From an uncultured Mycoplasmatota bacterium (GTDB lineage Bacteria > Bacillota_I > Bacilli_A > RF39 > UBA660): DNA of 53,165 nucleotides. Positions 1 to 10,184 of the stretch are shown piece by piece; the stretch's first letter is position 1; each line of letters begins with the position of its first letter. The notes below the pieces were generated by a model. It did no database searches, was not told where the DNA came from, and was given only the letters and a program-made list of their open reading frames with translations. A program made the translations under genes and the position numbers. The stretch is from NCBI GenBank assembly GCA_945872435.1, contig CAMBYP010000004.1, forward strand, positions 1 through 53,165, written 5' to 3'.

Positions 1-80
1 TTAAATAAGTTTCAAACTTACTCATTTACTAATCTACATTATACGTGATATAATAAAAACAATGAATAGGAGGAAAAAAA

Positions 81-1334
81 ATGGAATTAAGACAATTAAC
101 AAATGAAGAATTTTCAGATTTTTGTGAACATTTTACTCCTTCTTCTTTTTATCAAACACCAGAATATGCATTTATTATGAATCATCAAAACTATGAAAGT
201 ATTCTCGTTGGTGCAATGGAAGGAAATCAAATTATTGCTGCTAGCTTAATTTTAATGGAAAAAGTAGGATTATTTAAATATGCTTATGCCCCACGAGGTT
301 TTTTAATTGATTATAAAAATAATACATTATTAACTGAATTCACAAAATTATTAAAAAAATTTTTAAGTAAATTAGATGTAATTGCTATCAAAATATGTCC
401 AAACGTAATATATAAAACTTATGATTTAATTACCAATGAAGTAACAATCAATCCTGATTATCAATTAATTTTTGATAATTTGAAGAAAAATGATTATTTT
501 CATATGGGATATAACAACTTTTTTGAAAGTGATAAGCCTCGCTTTGAAGCAGTCGTAGATTTAACAAAACCATACTATGAAATATTTCACAATTTCAAAA
601 AAGAAATGCGTACTAAGATTAGAAGTGCCGACAAAAACGGAGTACAAATTTATAGAGGCACTGCCGATAATATTGAACATCTATACATGCAAACAAGAAA
701 AAAATACCAAAAAGATATCGGATTTTTTCAAGATATTTATAACCTATACGAAAAAAAGCAAAAAGTAGAACTTTATTATTCTAAATTAAATACTGAAGTT
801 TATTTAAAGAAAACAAAAAAAGAATATGAACAATTAGAACAAAAAAGCAATGAAATTAATAAACAAGTTTTAATCACTACAGGAAATAAAAAAGAAAAGT
901 TAATAAATAAAAAAATGATTATAGATATAAAATTAGCGAATGCAAAAAATAATTTAGTAACTGCTACTAAATTATTAAGAGATTTCCCAACTGGGGTTGT
1001 CACATCATCTGCAATGATTGTAAAACATCAAAAACATGTCTATGTAATGTGTTATGGAAATGATAAGCGCTTTAAAAAATTTAACTCAACGCATTTATTA
1101 CTATGGAAAATTATAGAAAAATATGCACAATTAGGTTATCAATCATTAAATTTAGGTGGTGTTTCCAATCCTACTTTAAAAGAAAATAATAGTTATCTAG
1201 GATTAACAACATTCAAAAATGGATTTCATCCTAAATTTATTGAGTATATCGGTGATCTAGAACTAATTACAAATGGTCCAAAATATTTTATTTATCGTCA
1301 AACAAATCCACTTCGTAGTTTTATAAAAAAATGA
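81..1334 (+). CDS. FemAB/FemX-like peptidoglycan aminoacyltransferase
   Basis: 417 aa ORF with AGGAGG RBS; FemAB-like motifs (SFYQTPEYAFIM, RTKIRSADKNGV, LNLGGVSNPT) and an internal coiled-coil-like Lys/Glu segment. Confidence 0.85.
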   Translation: MELRQLTNEEFSDFCEHFTPSSFYQTPEYAFIMNHQNYESILVGAMEGNQIIAASLILMEKVGLFKYAYAPRGFLIDYKNNTLLTEFTKLLKKFLSKLDVIAIKICPNVIYKTYDLITNEVTINPDYQLIFDNLKKNDYFHMGYNNFFESDKPRFEAVVDLTKPYYEIFHNFKKEMRTKIRSADKNGVQIYRGTADNIEHLYMQTRKKYQKDIGFFQDIYNLYEKKQKVELYYSKLNTEVYLKKTKKEYEQLEQKSNEINKQVLITTGNKKEKLINKKMIIDIKLANAKNNLVTATKLLRDFPTGVVTSSAMIVKHQKHVYVMCYGNDKRFKKFNSTHLLLWKIIEKYAQLGYQSLNLGGVSNPTLKENNSYLGLTTFKNGFHPKFIEYIGDLELITNGPKYFIYRQTNPLRSFIKK

Positions 1335-1360
1335 TGGAAATTTTTCCATCATTTTTATTA
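1333..1360. terminator. bidirectional terminator hairpin between convergent genes
   Basis: aaaatgatggaaatttttccatcatttttatt. Confidence 0.75.
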
Positions 1361-1367
1361 GCAATAA

Positions 1368-3149
1368 TTATTCTTGTATTTCTACTACCCTTGTTTTTTT
1401 AACAGTATTTCCTTTATATGTTACTTGATAAGTTAATTTATAAACTCCTATTTTATTAGTATCTAATATATCAGTACTAGTCCAATTAGAAGTACCCTCT
1501 TTTAAAAATAAATATGAAATTTCAACCCTATTAGTAATATCAATTCCTCTTACTGTTGCTGAATAACCTTTATCAATATATTCACTTCCTGCTTTTAAAA
1601 TATATTTATTAGGAACCTTTACAATTAAATTAGGAATATCTTTATCAATATTTTTAACTTCATATGTTAGTACTTTTTCATTCCCTGCTTTATCAACAAT
1701 AGTTAATTGATAAGTACCATTTTCTGAATAAAGTTTCTTATATTCATGTTCCTTGTTACTCTCTACTTTTTCAAATCCTTTTGGAGTATATATTGATTCA
1801 TCACTAATTACTCTTACTTCAACATCTTCAAATGATGGGGTATCATGGTTTTTAACAATCACTTTAGCAGTTGGAGCTATTTTATCAATTCTTTTCACTT
1901 CAAACTGTACAACTGTTTCATTCCCAGCTTTATCACGTGCAATCACTTTGTATTTACCATTTTGTGAATAGCTCTTTTGATATGTTTTAGAATTCACTCT
2001 TTGAAAGTCTTCAACTGTAATATCTTTATTGGATGTTAAAGTAACTATTACATCTTGATTAGTAGCTTTATCTTGATTTGACTTTTCAACACTAATAACT
2101 GCTTTTTCTTTATCAATATTAGAAATATTAATTTCTATTTCAGTTTGATTACCAGCTCTATCTTGAATTACAACTTGTTCTAATTTATTTTCTGTATATT
2201 CTTTTTGATAAGTACTATCATCCACTTTTTCAAAACCTTCTACTTTTTGAATTACCTCATTTGCTCTTAAAGTAACTATAACTGGCTGATTAGTAAGATG
2301 AGTTCTACTTTTTCCTATTTCTATAACAGGATTAGTTTTATCAATTGTAAACTCTTTTATACTCTGATTCCTAGCTTCATCTCTAACTACTATTTGATAT
2401 ACTCCTTCTTCTTCATAACAATCTTGTAATTTGACAGGAAAACCATTTTTATAAATTTGAATATCTGTACTAGTTTCATCTTGGATAGACCATTTTACTT
2501 TTTTATTTGTTATCATATTTTGTGTTATTCCTAGTATTTTAGGATCTTGTTTATCATTCAAAATTTCTATAATTTGATTTAATAAATTAGATAATAATTC
2601 TTTTTGTCTTTTATGTTTTAATTGTTCTACAGAAAAAATCAATTGATTCTTTTCTTCATACTGTCTAGCTTTTTCAATATCTTCTTTATCAGTAGCAAGA
2701 TGTACCATATCAATTAATTGTATCATGTTATTTTTCAATTCAAGCACATCTGATAATAGTTGTAATCTTGTTACTAATTTTTCATCTTGGACTTTTTCTA
2801 CTAATGTTTTTGCTTTCATATAGTCATTATATTCTAAAGTGTTTTCTGCTTTTTCTAAAGCTAATCTAGCATCTTCTAAGCTATTATCTATTTTTTCTTC
2901 ATGATTAGATGTAATCACTTCACGTTTGACATTTTGTTGTAAATTTGTATTTTTCTTTATCTTTGTTGTTTCTTGTTCTTGATTGTCTATTGATAAATTT
3001 GTTTTTTGTTCAATCTTAGGAATACTATTTTTCTTCTTTAAGGTATTTTCCTGTAATTCTTGTTTATATTGTACAGTTGTTGTGTAGTATATAAATGTTA
3101 CCACTCCTAAAAATAAAATAAATATTGCTGTTATTTTTTTATATTTCAT
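1368..3149 (-). CDS. membrane-anchored surface protein with tandem Ig-like repeats and a DUF5011-like C-terminus
   Basis: N-terminal signal/anchor (ITAIFILFLGVVTFIYYTT), three ~75 aa repeats starting IDK and containing RDKAGNE-type motif, C-terminal GSEYIDKGYSATVRGIDIT. Confidence 0.75.
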   Translation of the reverse strand: MKYKKITAIFILFLGVVTFIYYTTTVQYKQELQENTLKKKNSIPKIEQKTNLSIDNQEQETTKIKKNTNLQQNVKREVITSNHEEKIDNSLEDARLALEKAENTLEYNDYMKAKTLVEKVQDEKLVTRLQLLSDVLELKNNMIQLIDMVHLATDKEDIEKARQYEEKNQLIFSVEQLKHKRQKELLSNLLNQIIEILNDKQDPKILGITQNMITNKKVKWSIQDETSTDIQIYKNGFPVKLQDCYEEEGVYQIVVRDEARNQSIKEFTIDKTNPVIEIGKSRTHLTNQPVIVTLRANEVIQKVEGFEKVDDSTYQKEYTENKLEQVVIQDRAGNQTEIEINISNIDKEKAVISVEKSNQDKATNQDVIVTLTSNKDITVEDFQRVNSKTYQKSYSQNGKYKVIARDKAGNETVVQFEVKRIDKIAPTAKVIVKNHDTPSFEDVEVRVISDESIYTPKGFEKVESNKEHEYKKLYSENGTYQLTIVDKAGNEKVLTYEVKNIDKDIPNLIVKVPNKYILKAGSEYIDKGYSATVRGIDITNRVEISYLFLKEGTSNWTSTDILDTNKIGVYKLTYQVTYKGNTVKKTRVVEIQE

Positions 3150-3245
3150 GTTGTTTCTCCTTTAGGCGCGCATTTACCATTCTACCAGTATTTTTTCATG
3201 AAGAAAATAGTTTTTATACAACTTTACACAATTTGTCACACACAA

Positions 3246-3272
3246 AAAAAGAGCTTAATAGCTCTTTTTTTA
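3246..3272 (-). terminator. terminator downstream of tuf
   Basis: aaaaaaagagcttaatagctcttttttt inverted repeat. Confidence 0.75.
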
Positions 3273-3276
3273 TTTA

Positions 3277-4461
3277 TTATTCAACGATTTCTGAAACGTT
3301 ACCAGCACCAACTGTTCTACCACCTTCACGAATAGAGAACTTAGTTCCATTTTCGATAGCGATAGGAGCAATTAATTCAACTGTCATTTCTACATTGTCA
3401 CCAGGCATAACCATTTCAACTCCAGCTGGAAGTTCAATGATTCCTGTAACGTCAGTAGTTCTGAAGTAGAATTGTGGACGGTAATTTGAGAAGAATGGAG
3501 TATGACGTCCACCTTCTTCTTTGCTTAATACATATACTTGAGCTTTGAATTTCTTGTGAGGTGTAACTGAACCTGGTTTTGCAAGAACTTGACCACGTTC
3601 AACATCTTCACGAGCAATACCACGTAATAATACTCCAGCATTATCTCCTGCTTCAGCAAAGTCTAATTGTTTACGGAACATTTCAATTCCTGTTACAACA
3701 CTCTTTTGAGTATCTTTTAATCCAACGATTTCAACTTCGTCATTTAATTGTAATTTACCACGTTCAACACGTCCTGTAACAACAGTTCCACGTCCTGTAA
3801 TAGTAAATACATCTTCAATAGGCATTAAGAATGGTTTATCTAATTCTCTTGTTGGTTCTGGAATCCATTCATCAACAGCATCCATTAAATCTAAGATTGC
3901 TTGTTCATATTTTGGATCTCCTTCAAGAGCTTTTAAAGCTGATCCACGAATAATTGGAGTGTTATCTCCATCGTATCCGTATTCGCTTAATAATTCACGG
4001 ATTTCCATTTCTACTAAGTCTAATAATTCTTCATCGTCAACCATATCACATTTGTTCATGAATACTACCATACGTGGTACTCCAACTTGACGTGATAATA
4101 AGATATGTTCACGAGTTTGTGCCATAGGTCCATCTGTAGCTGCAATAACTAAGATAGCTCCATCCATTTGTGCAGCACCTGTAATCATGTTTTTAACATA
4201 ATCAGCGTGTCCTGGACAGTCAACGTGTGCGTAGTGACGTTTGTCAGTACGATATTCAACGTGAGCTGTATTAATTGTAATTCCACGTTCTCTTTCTTCT
4301 GGTGCTTTATCAATTGCAGAATAATCTTCGAATTGAGCATATCCTTTCTTAGAAAGAACATATGTAATAGCAGCAGTTAAAGTAGTCTTTCCGTGGTCTA
4401 CGTGTCCGATTGTTCCAATATTCATATGAGCTAAGGAACGATCAAATTTTTCTTTTGCCAT
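3277..4461 (-). CDS. tuf: elongation factor Tu
   Basis: [38 protein letters not shown]. Confidence 0.99.
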   Translation of the reverse strand: MAKEKFDRSLAHMNIGTIGHVDHGKTTLTAAITYVLSKKGYAQFEDYSAIDKAPEERERGITINTAHVEYRTDKRHYAHVDCPGHADYVKNMITGAAQMDGAILVIAATDGPMAQTREHILLSRQVGVPRMVVFMNKCDMVDDEELLDLVEMEIRELLSEYGYDGDNTPIIRGSALKALEGDPKYEQAILDLMDAVDEWIPEPTRELDKPFLMPIEDVFTITGRGTVVTGRVERGKLQLNDEVEIVGLKDTQKSVVTGIEMFRKQLDFAEAGDNAGVLLRGIAREDVERGQVLAKPGSVTPHKKFKAQVYVLSKEEGGRHTPFFSNYRPQFYFRTTDVTGIIELPAGVEMVMPGDNVEMTVELIAPIAIENGTKFSIREGGRTVGAGNVSEIVE

Positions 4462-4495
4462 AATAAATTTCCTCCTTTATTCATCTACATTTATT

Positions 4496-4524
4496 ATTGT
4501 ATAGAAAATCCGTTAAAATAGCAA
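4496..4524 (-). promoter_or_regulatory. putative tuf promoter TTGCTA-N17-TACAAT
   Basis: direct hexamer match with 17-nt spacing. Confidence 0.65.
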
Positions 4525-4672
4525 GTATTTTTCTCATCTTTTTAACGATTTTACTACCTATTATCAATCAAATCTTTTTTTAATCATTTTTTTGAACATA
4601 AACTTGTTAGGTCATTGGAAAGAAGTAACTACCTCTTCCCAATTTACCTAATTTATTTTCAATTATTAATTA

Positions 4673-6745
4673 CTAATTTCCACCATTCTTTTTAATGATT
4701 TCTTCAGCAATATTTCTTGGAACTTCTTCATAGTGATCAAGTTCCATATTAAATGTTCCACGTCCTTGTGTATTAGAACGTAAACTTGTTGCGTACCCAA
4801 ACATTTCAGCAAGTGGTACTGTTGCATTAATTGCAAGTGCATTTCCTCTTGATTCTTGTCCTAGAGGGCGTCCACGGCGAGAAGTAATATCTCCCATAAC
4901 ATTTCCTAAATATTCTTCTGGTACTACAACTTGAACCTTCATAATTGGTTCTAATAATACTGGTTTACATTTATTTTTTGCTTCTTTTAATGCAAGTGAT
5001 GCAGCAACTTTAAATGCCATTTCGCTAGAGTCTACTTCGTGGTATGAACCATCATATAAAGTAGCTTTTACATCAACCATTGGATATCCAGCTAATACAC
5101 CACTCTTCATAGCATCTTGAAGTCCCTTATCAACTACAGGAATATATTCACGTGGAACAACTCCACCAACAACTTCATCCACAAATTCATATCCTTTATC
5201 AGGATTTGGTTCAAACTTAATCCAAACATGTCCATATTGTCCACGTCCACCAGATTGTTTAATATATTTACCTTCACATTCAGCGGCAGCTGTTAATGTT
5301 TCACGGTAACTTACTTGTGGTTGACCAATGTTAGCTTCTACATTAAATTCACGTTTCATACGGTCAACAATAATGTCTAAGTGTAATTCACCCATACCAG
5401 CAATAATTGTTTGACCAGTTTCATGATCTGTACTTGCTCTAAATGTAGGATCTTCTTCTGCTAATTTTTGAAGAGCAATTCCCATTTTATCTTGATCTGC
5501 TTTTGATTTTGGTTCAACAGCAAGTTGGATAACTGGTTCTGGGAATTCCATTTGTTCTAGAATAATAGGTTTCTTTTCATCACATAAAGTATCCCCAGTT
5601 GTTGTATTTTTAAGTCCTACAACAGCAGCAATATCTCCTGCATAAACATCAGTAATTTCAGTACGTTTATTTGCATGCATTTGTAGAATACGTCCTACTC
5701 TTTCTTTTTTATCTTTAGAAGAATTTAATACATAACTTCCACTAGATAAATGTCCAGAATAACAACGAATGAATGTTAAACGTCCAACAAATGGGTCAGT
5801 CATTACTTTAAATGCTAAGGCACTAAATGGTTCTGAATCACTAGGATGTCTTACATCCTCTTTACCATCTAAATCTACTCCTTTTACAGATTCAATATCT
5901 GTTGGAGCAGGTAAATAATCTAATACAGCATTTAATAATAATTTTACACCTTTATTTCCTAAAGCAGTACCGCAAAGTACTGGGAAGAATTCAACAGCAA
6001 GTGTTCCTTTACGAATTGCTTTTTTAATTAATTCTTCACTAATTTCTTCATCACCTAAATATTTTTCCATTAATTCATCATCAAATTCAGCAACTGCTTC
6101 AATTAATTCATTACGTTTTTCTTCAACAGTATCAACTAATTCAGCAGGGATTTCGATTTCTGTTGGATTTTCTTCAGGTTTTCCATCATAATGATATGCT
6201 TTTCTAGTAATTAAATCGATAATACCATTAAATTCATTTTCTGCTCCAATAGGCCATTGAATAGGTTTTGCATTTACTCCTAAACGAGAATCAATTGTTT
6301 CCAAACTATATTCAAAGTTTGCACCCATTTTGTCCATTTTATTACAGAAAATCATACGAGGTACTTTCCATTCAGTTGCTTGACGCCATACTGTTTCTGT
6401 TTGAGGTTCAACTCCTGCTTGTGCATCTAATAATGCTACAGCACCATCTAATACACGAAGTGAACGAGACACTTCAACTGTAAAATCTACGTGACCTGGA
6501 GTATCGATAATGTTTAAACGATATCCATTCCAGAAAGCAGTAGTAGCAGCAGATGTAATAGTAATTCCACGCTCTTGTTCTTGTTCCATCCAGTCCATTT
6601 GGCTAGCTCCATCATGAGTTTCACCAATTTTATGGATTTTATGAGTATGGAATAAGACACGTTCAGTACAAGTAGTTTTACCTGCATCGATATGTGCCAT
6701 AATACCAATATTACGTGTTTTTTCTAAACTATATTCACGAGCCAT
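4673..6745 (-). CDS. fusA: elongation factor G
   Basis: [21 protein letters not shown], full-length 690 aa. Confidence 0.99.
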   Translation of the reverse strand: MAREYSLEKTRNIGIMAHIDAGKTTCTERVLFHTHKIHKIGETHDGASQMDWMEQEQERGITITSAATTAFWNGYRLNIIDTPGHVDFTVEVSRSLRVLDGAVALLDAQAGVEPQTETVWRQATEWKVPRMIFCNKMDKMGANFEYSLETIDSRLGVNAKPIQWPIGAENEFNGIIDLITRKAYHYDGKPEENPTEIEIPAELVDTVEEKRNELIEAVAEFDDELMEKYLGDEEISEELIKKAIRKGTLAVEFFPVLCGTALGNKGVKLLLNAVLDYLPAPTDIESVKGVDLDGKEDVRHPSDSEPFSALAFKVMTDPFVGRLTFIRCYSGHLSSGSYVLNSSKDKKERVGRILQMHANKRTEITDVYAGDIAAVVGLKNTTTGDTLCDEKKPIILEQMEFPEPVIQLAVEPKSKADQDKMGIALQKLAEEDPTFRASTDHETGQTIIAGMGELHLDIIVDRMKREFNVEANIGQPQVSYRETLTAAAECEGKYIKQSGGRGQYGHVWIKFEPNPDKGYEFVDEVVGGVVPREYIPVVDKGLQDAMKSGVLAGYPMVDVKATLYDGSYHEVDSSEMAFKVAASLALKEAKNKCKPVLLEPIMKVQVVVPEEYLGNVMGDITSRRGRPLGQESRGNALAINATVPLAEMFGYATSLRSNTQGRGTFNMELDHYEEVPRNIAEEIIKKNGGN

Positions 6746-6768
6746 ACTATATTTCCTTTCTTAAATAA

Positions 6769-7239
<471 letters not shown>

Positions 7240-7255
7240 TTATTTCCTCCCTTCA

Positions 7256-7672
7256 TTATTTATTTTTTGGTTTCTTAGTACCGTATTTACTTCTTCCTTG
7301 ACGACGTTTTTCAATACCAGCAGTATCTAAAGTACCACGAATAATGTGATAACGAACTCCGATAAGGTCTTTTACACGTCCACCACGAATTAATACAACA
7401 CTATGTTCTTGTAAGTTGTGTCCTTCTCCTGGAATGTAAGCAGTTACTTCCATACCATTACTTAAACGAACACGAGCATATTTACGTAAAGCTGAGTTTG
7501 GTTTCTTAGGTGTCATAGTACCAACACGAGTACATACTCCACGTTTTTGAGGAGCATTTAAACTTGTTTGTTTTTTATCTTTGCTGTTATAACCAATATT
7601 CAAAGCTGGTGATTTTCTTTTTGTTGTTTTACTTTTTCTACCCTTACGAATAATTTGATTAATTGTAGGCAT
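7256..7672 (-). CDS. rpsL: 30S ribosomal protein S12
   Basis: [13 protein letters not shown] start after a good RBS; ORF track start is an in-frame upstream extension. Confidence 0.98.
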   Translation of the reverse strand: MPTINQIIRKGRKSKTTKRKSPALNIGYNSKDKKQTSLNAPQKRGVCTRVGTMTPKKPNSALRKYARVRLSNGMEVTAYIPGEGHNLQEHSVVLIRGGRVKDLIGVRYHIIRGTLDTAGIEKRRQGRSKYGTKKPKNK

Positions 7673-7815
7673 ATTTTCTCTCCTTTCTTTCCACACGTCC
7701 AGGTGTTTCAAATATTTGTTAAATGAAAGATTTACCGAAGTAAACCTTTTCAAACATAAATAGTTTAACATTATAATATATTCATGTCAAGAGTATTTAT
7801 TACAAAAAAACACAA

Positions 7816-8322
7816 TTATTCATATTGTGTTTCATACCCATCGGTAACATATGTATTACAATTTAAATATGCTTCATAAGAATCATTAGCTGAAGTATAA
7901 GTTACATATCCAGAACAAATATTTCCATTTTGATCTTGCACTTTATCTAAAAAATTTTTTGATTCTAATTGTTCTAATGTAATATGCATAATCGTATCAT
8001 CATTTAAAGTTTCATACTCATTTTGAATATAGGCTTTAGCGGCCACTTTCATACTTTCTTCTAACGAAATATAATAATTATCATCTACTACAATTGTATC
8101 TTGATCTTCATTTTCTTCTGTTTCAGTAATAACTCCTGAAGTTGTATCCTGGTTGATTTCTCCTTTCACCTCTTTTTTTGAAGAATCCGATTCTTGAACA
8201 TTACTCATCATACTTTGAAATTGATTTAACATAATATAAATAACTAATAACACAAGGGCAATAATTCCACAAGAAATCATCATGTCTTTTTCACCCCAGC
8301 CACCATTATTCAATCTTTTCAT
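7816..8322 (-). CDS. hypothetical single-TM extracytoplasmic protein
   Basis: N-terminal TM (MMISCGIIALVLLVIYIML) then acidic extracellular region. Confidence 0.6.
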   Translation of the reverse strand: MKRLNNGGWGEKDMMISCGIIALVLLVIYIMLNQFQSMMSNVQESDSSKKEVKGEINQDTTSGVITETEENEDQDTIVVDDNYYISLEESMKVAAKAYIQNEYETLNDDTIMHITLEQLESKNFLDKVQDQNGNICSGYVTYTSANDSYEAYLNCNTYVTDGYETQYE

Positions 8323-8339
8323 AACGTGTGCCCCCCTTT

Positions 8340-9008
8340 TTAAAATAATTTTTTTATTTCAATATTTTCTTTAAATCGATATAATTTTGCAGGTCTACCT
8401 GTTCCTTTGATATCATAATCATTTGTATCTTCTATTAAGCCTAAAGAAATAAATTTTTTTCTAAAATTACGCCTATCAAATTTTTTATCTAAAATAGATT
8501 CATATACTTTCTGAATTTCTGGTAAAGTAAAATCACTTGGAAAAAACTGTTTTAATATTTCACTACTTAATAATTTTTCTTTTAAACGTTGTTTTGTCAT
8601 ATCTAATGTATCTTGATAATCATAACCTATTTTCGGTAATTCTTGAATATCAAACCATTTAGCTTCCATATTTAATTCTTCTGTATGTTTTTCAAGTTCA
8701 TAATCATTCACAAAACCTAAATAATTAATTGATATTAAAGACTCATCTGGTAACCTTTTTGGATTACTATTACTAAATGTTTCTTCTAAATAAACATGGT
8801 TAAAATGAAATTGGCAAACTAATGTTTCGTAAATTGTTTGATAACAAGTTTGTGAATCATTCACATACTTTCTAGGTAATACCCAATACCCCTTATATGG
8901 TTCTTCTTCATTTTTTACAAGTAATACTTTTACATGCCCATGTTGTGTCGTATACAAACACGCTGTTGCTTCTACTAGATGATAATATTCTTTTGCAACT
9001 GTTCCCAT
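8340..9008 (-). CDS. NrtR-like Nudix-domain transcriptional regulator with C-terminal winged helix
   Basis: Nudix-like fold (GYWVLPRKYVNDSQTCYQTIYETL) followed by winged-helix (FDRRNFRKKFISLGLIEDT...GRPAKLYRF). Confidence 0.75.
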   Translation of the reverse strand: MGTVAKEYYHLVEATACLYTTQHGHVKVLLVKNEEEPYKGYWVLPRKYVNDSQTCYQTIYETLVCQFHFNHVYLEETFSNSNPKRLPDESLISINYLGFVNDYELEKHTEELNMEAKWFDIQELPKIGYDYQDTLDMTKQRLKEKLLSSEILKQFFPSDFTLPEIQKVYESILDKKFDRRNFRKKFISLGLIEDTNDYDIKGTGRPAKLYRFKENIEIKKLF

Positions 9009-9054
9009 ATTGTTCTCCTTACCAGAAACTTTTGTGTTTCAAATACACCACATA

Positions 9055-9083
9055 GTATATCATGTTCTTTTTTTTTGTCAAGA
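9055..9083 (-). promoter_or_regulatory. putative promoter of the NrtR-like gene, TTGACA-N16-TATACT
   Basis: ttgacaaaaaaaaagaacatgatatact on minus strand. Confidence 0.6.
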
Positions 9084-9106
9084 AAAGAGACGATTTCGTC
9101 TCTTAT
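9084..9106 (-). terminator. terminator downstream of the Cys-rich secreted protein gene
   Basis: aagagacgaaatcgtctctt hairpin followed by T-rich sequence on minus strand. Confidence 0.65.
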
Positions 9107-10077
9107 TTAAATGGATCTAAACATGTTTCTAAATCATTTCCAAAAATCAATTCTAAAAAGAAATCAATTAAATATGGAAGAATAATTAAAACAGCTAATA
9201 AAATTAATCGTTTCGTAAATTTACTTCCCGCTTTTTTCATTGATTCTGCATCATCACTTGTTACTGCCTTTAAGAAATCTAAAATACCTAATACTACAAC
9301 TAATGCGATACATGCACCCCTAATCAACTTATAAATATCTCCTAACAAATTATTTAAATTAGACCCCATGATAACACAACCTTTATCAGTAATAATATCC
9401 ATGTCAAGTTGTGGTTTATCATAGTCTTCTTTAGTATTAGAATCAGAACTCCCCTCTGTATTCTCCTCTACTGTTTTTTTACAAGCAGCTAAAGCATCTT
9501 TACATTGCTGACAATAATCAGTATGTGAATTACAAAAACCAGGGGTATTTAACATTTGGTCACATGTAACACTTCCATTTGTCCCGCCGGATGTTGTAGG
9601 AAAACTTTTTTTATATACATCTTCTTCACATGATTTCGTAGCCTCTTCCGCTTCTTCTTCTGTATAATTTTTCTTTTCACATTTATCACCATAATGTGCC
9701 ATAACATCATTTTTACAAGCTGAAATAAATTTCTCACATTTTTTTCTATTCTGTTTATATTTTTTCATATCATCTGGATTATTTGTATCACCTATTGGTA
9801 TCGTAGTTAAACATCTTTGATAAACTTTGTTATACATCAGTTCTTTTTGTTTGATGTTATTAAAATCATAAGTTGTTTTCTTATTTTTAGTAGTTTTTTT
9901 CACTTCATAACCACAATCATTTGTCAAAGCATAATATACTTCAGCATCCGACAAACAATAATCAACATCATATGGATTTTTGTCGTATGCTCCTTCCCAC
10001 CAATGTTTCATCATTTTACCATGAACAGTAAAAGGAATACATAATAATATAATAAAAAATAATATTTTTCTTTTCAT
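9103..10077 (-). CDS. Cys-rich secreted protein with C-terminal VirB2/TrbC pilin-like two-TM segment
   Basis: signal peptide, 12 Cys in the ectodomain before the TM segments, C-term GDIYKLIRGACIALVVVLGILDFLKAVTSDD...FTKRLILLAVLIILPYLIDFFLELIFG. Confidence 0.65.
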   Translation of the reverse strand: MKRKILFFIILLCIPFTVHGKMMKHWWEGAYDKNPYDVDYCLSDAEVYYALTNDCGYEVKKTTKNKKTTYDFNNIKQKELMYNKVYQRCLTTIPIGDTNNPDDMKKYKQNRKKCEKFISACKNDVMAHYGDKCEKKNYTEEEAEEATKSCEEDVYKKSFPTTSGGTNGSVTCDQMLNTPGFCNSHTDYCQQCKDALAACKKTVEENTEGSSDSNTKEDYDKPQLDMDIITDKGCVIMGSNLNNLLGDIYKLIRGACIALVVVLGILDFLKAVTSDDAESMKKAGSKFTKRLILLAVLIILPYLIDFFLELIFGNDLETCLDPFK

Positions 10078-10156
10078 AAACTCTCACCTTTACTCTATTA
10101 TACCGAAAACATCATAGAAATACAATTTTTAACTATTGTTTTAACAACAGTTTACA

Positions 10157-10184
10157 AAAAAAGTTGAGATGAACTCAACTTTTT
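10157..10184 (-). terminator. rpoC terminator
   Basis: aaaaaaagttgagatgaactcaactttttt. Confidence 0.75.

Noticed and set aside
3125-4380. Plus-strand ORFs antisense to tuf
   Set aside because: Composition artefacts antisense to a highly conserved gene; no start context.
7673-7771. N-terminal extension of rpsL in the ORF track
   Set aside because: Extension runs through the leader hairpins; the conserved S12 start MPTINQ has a good RBS at 7672.
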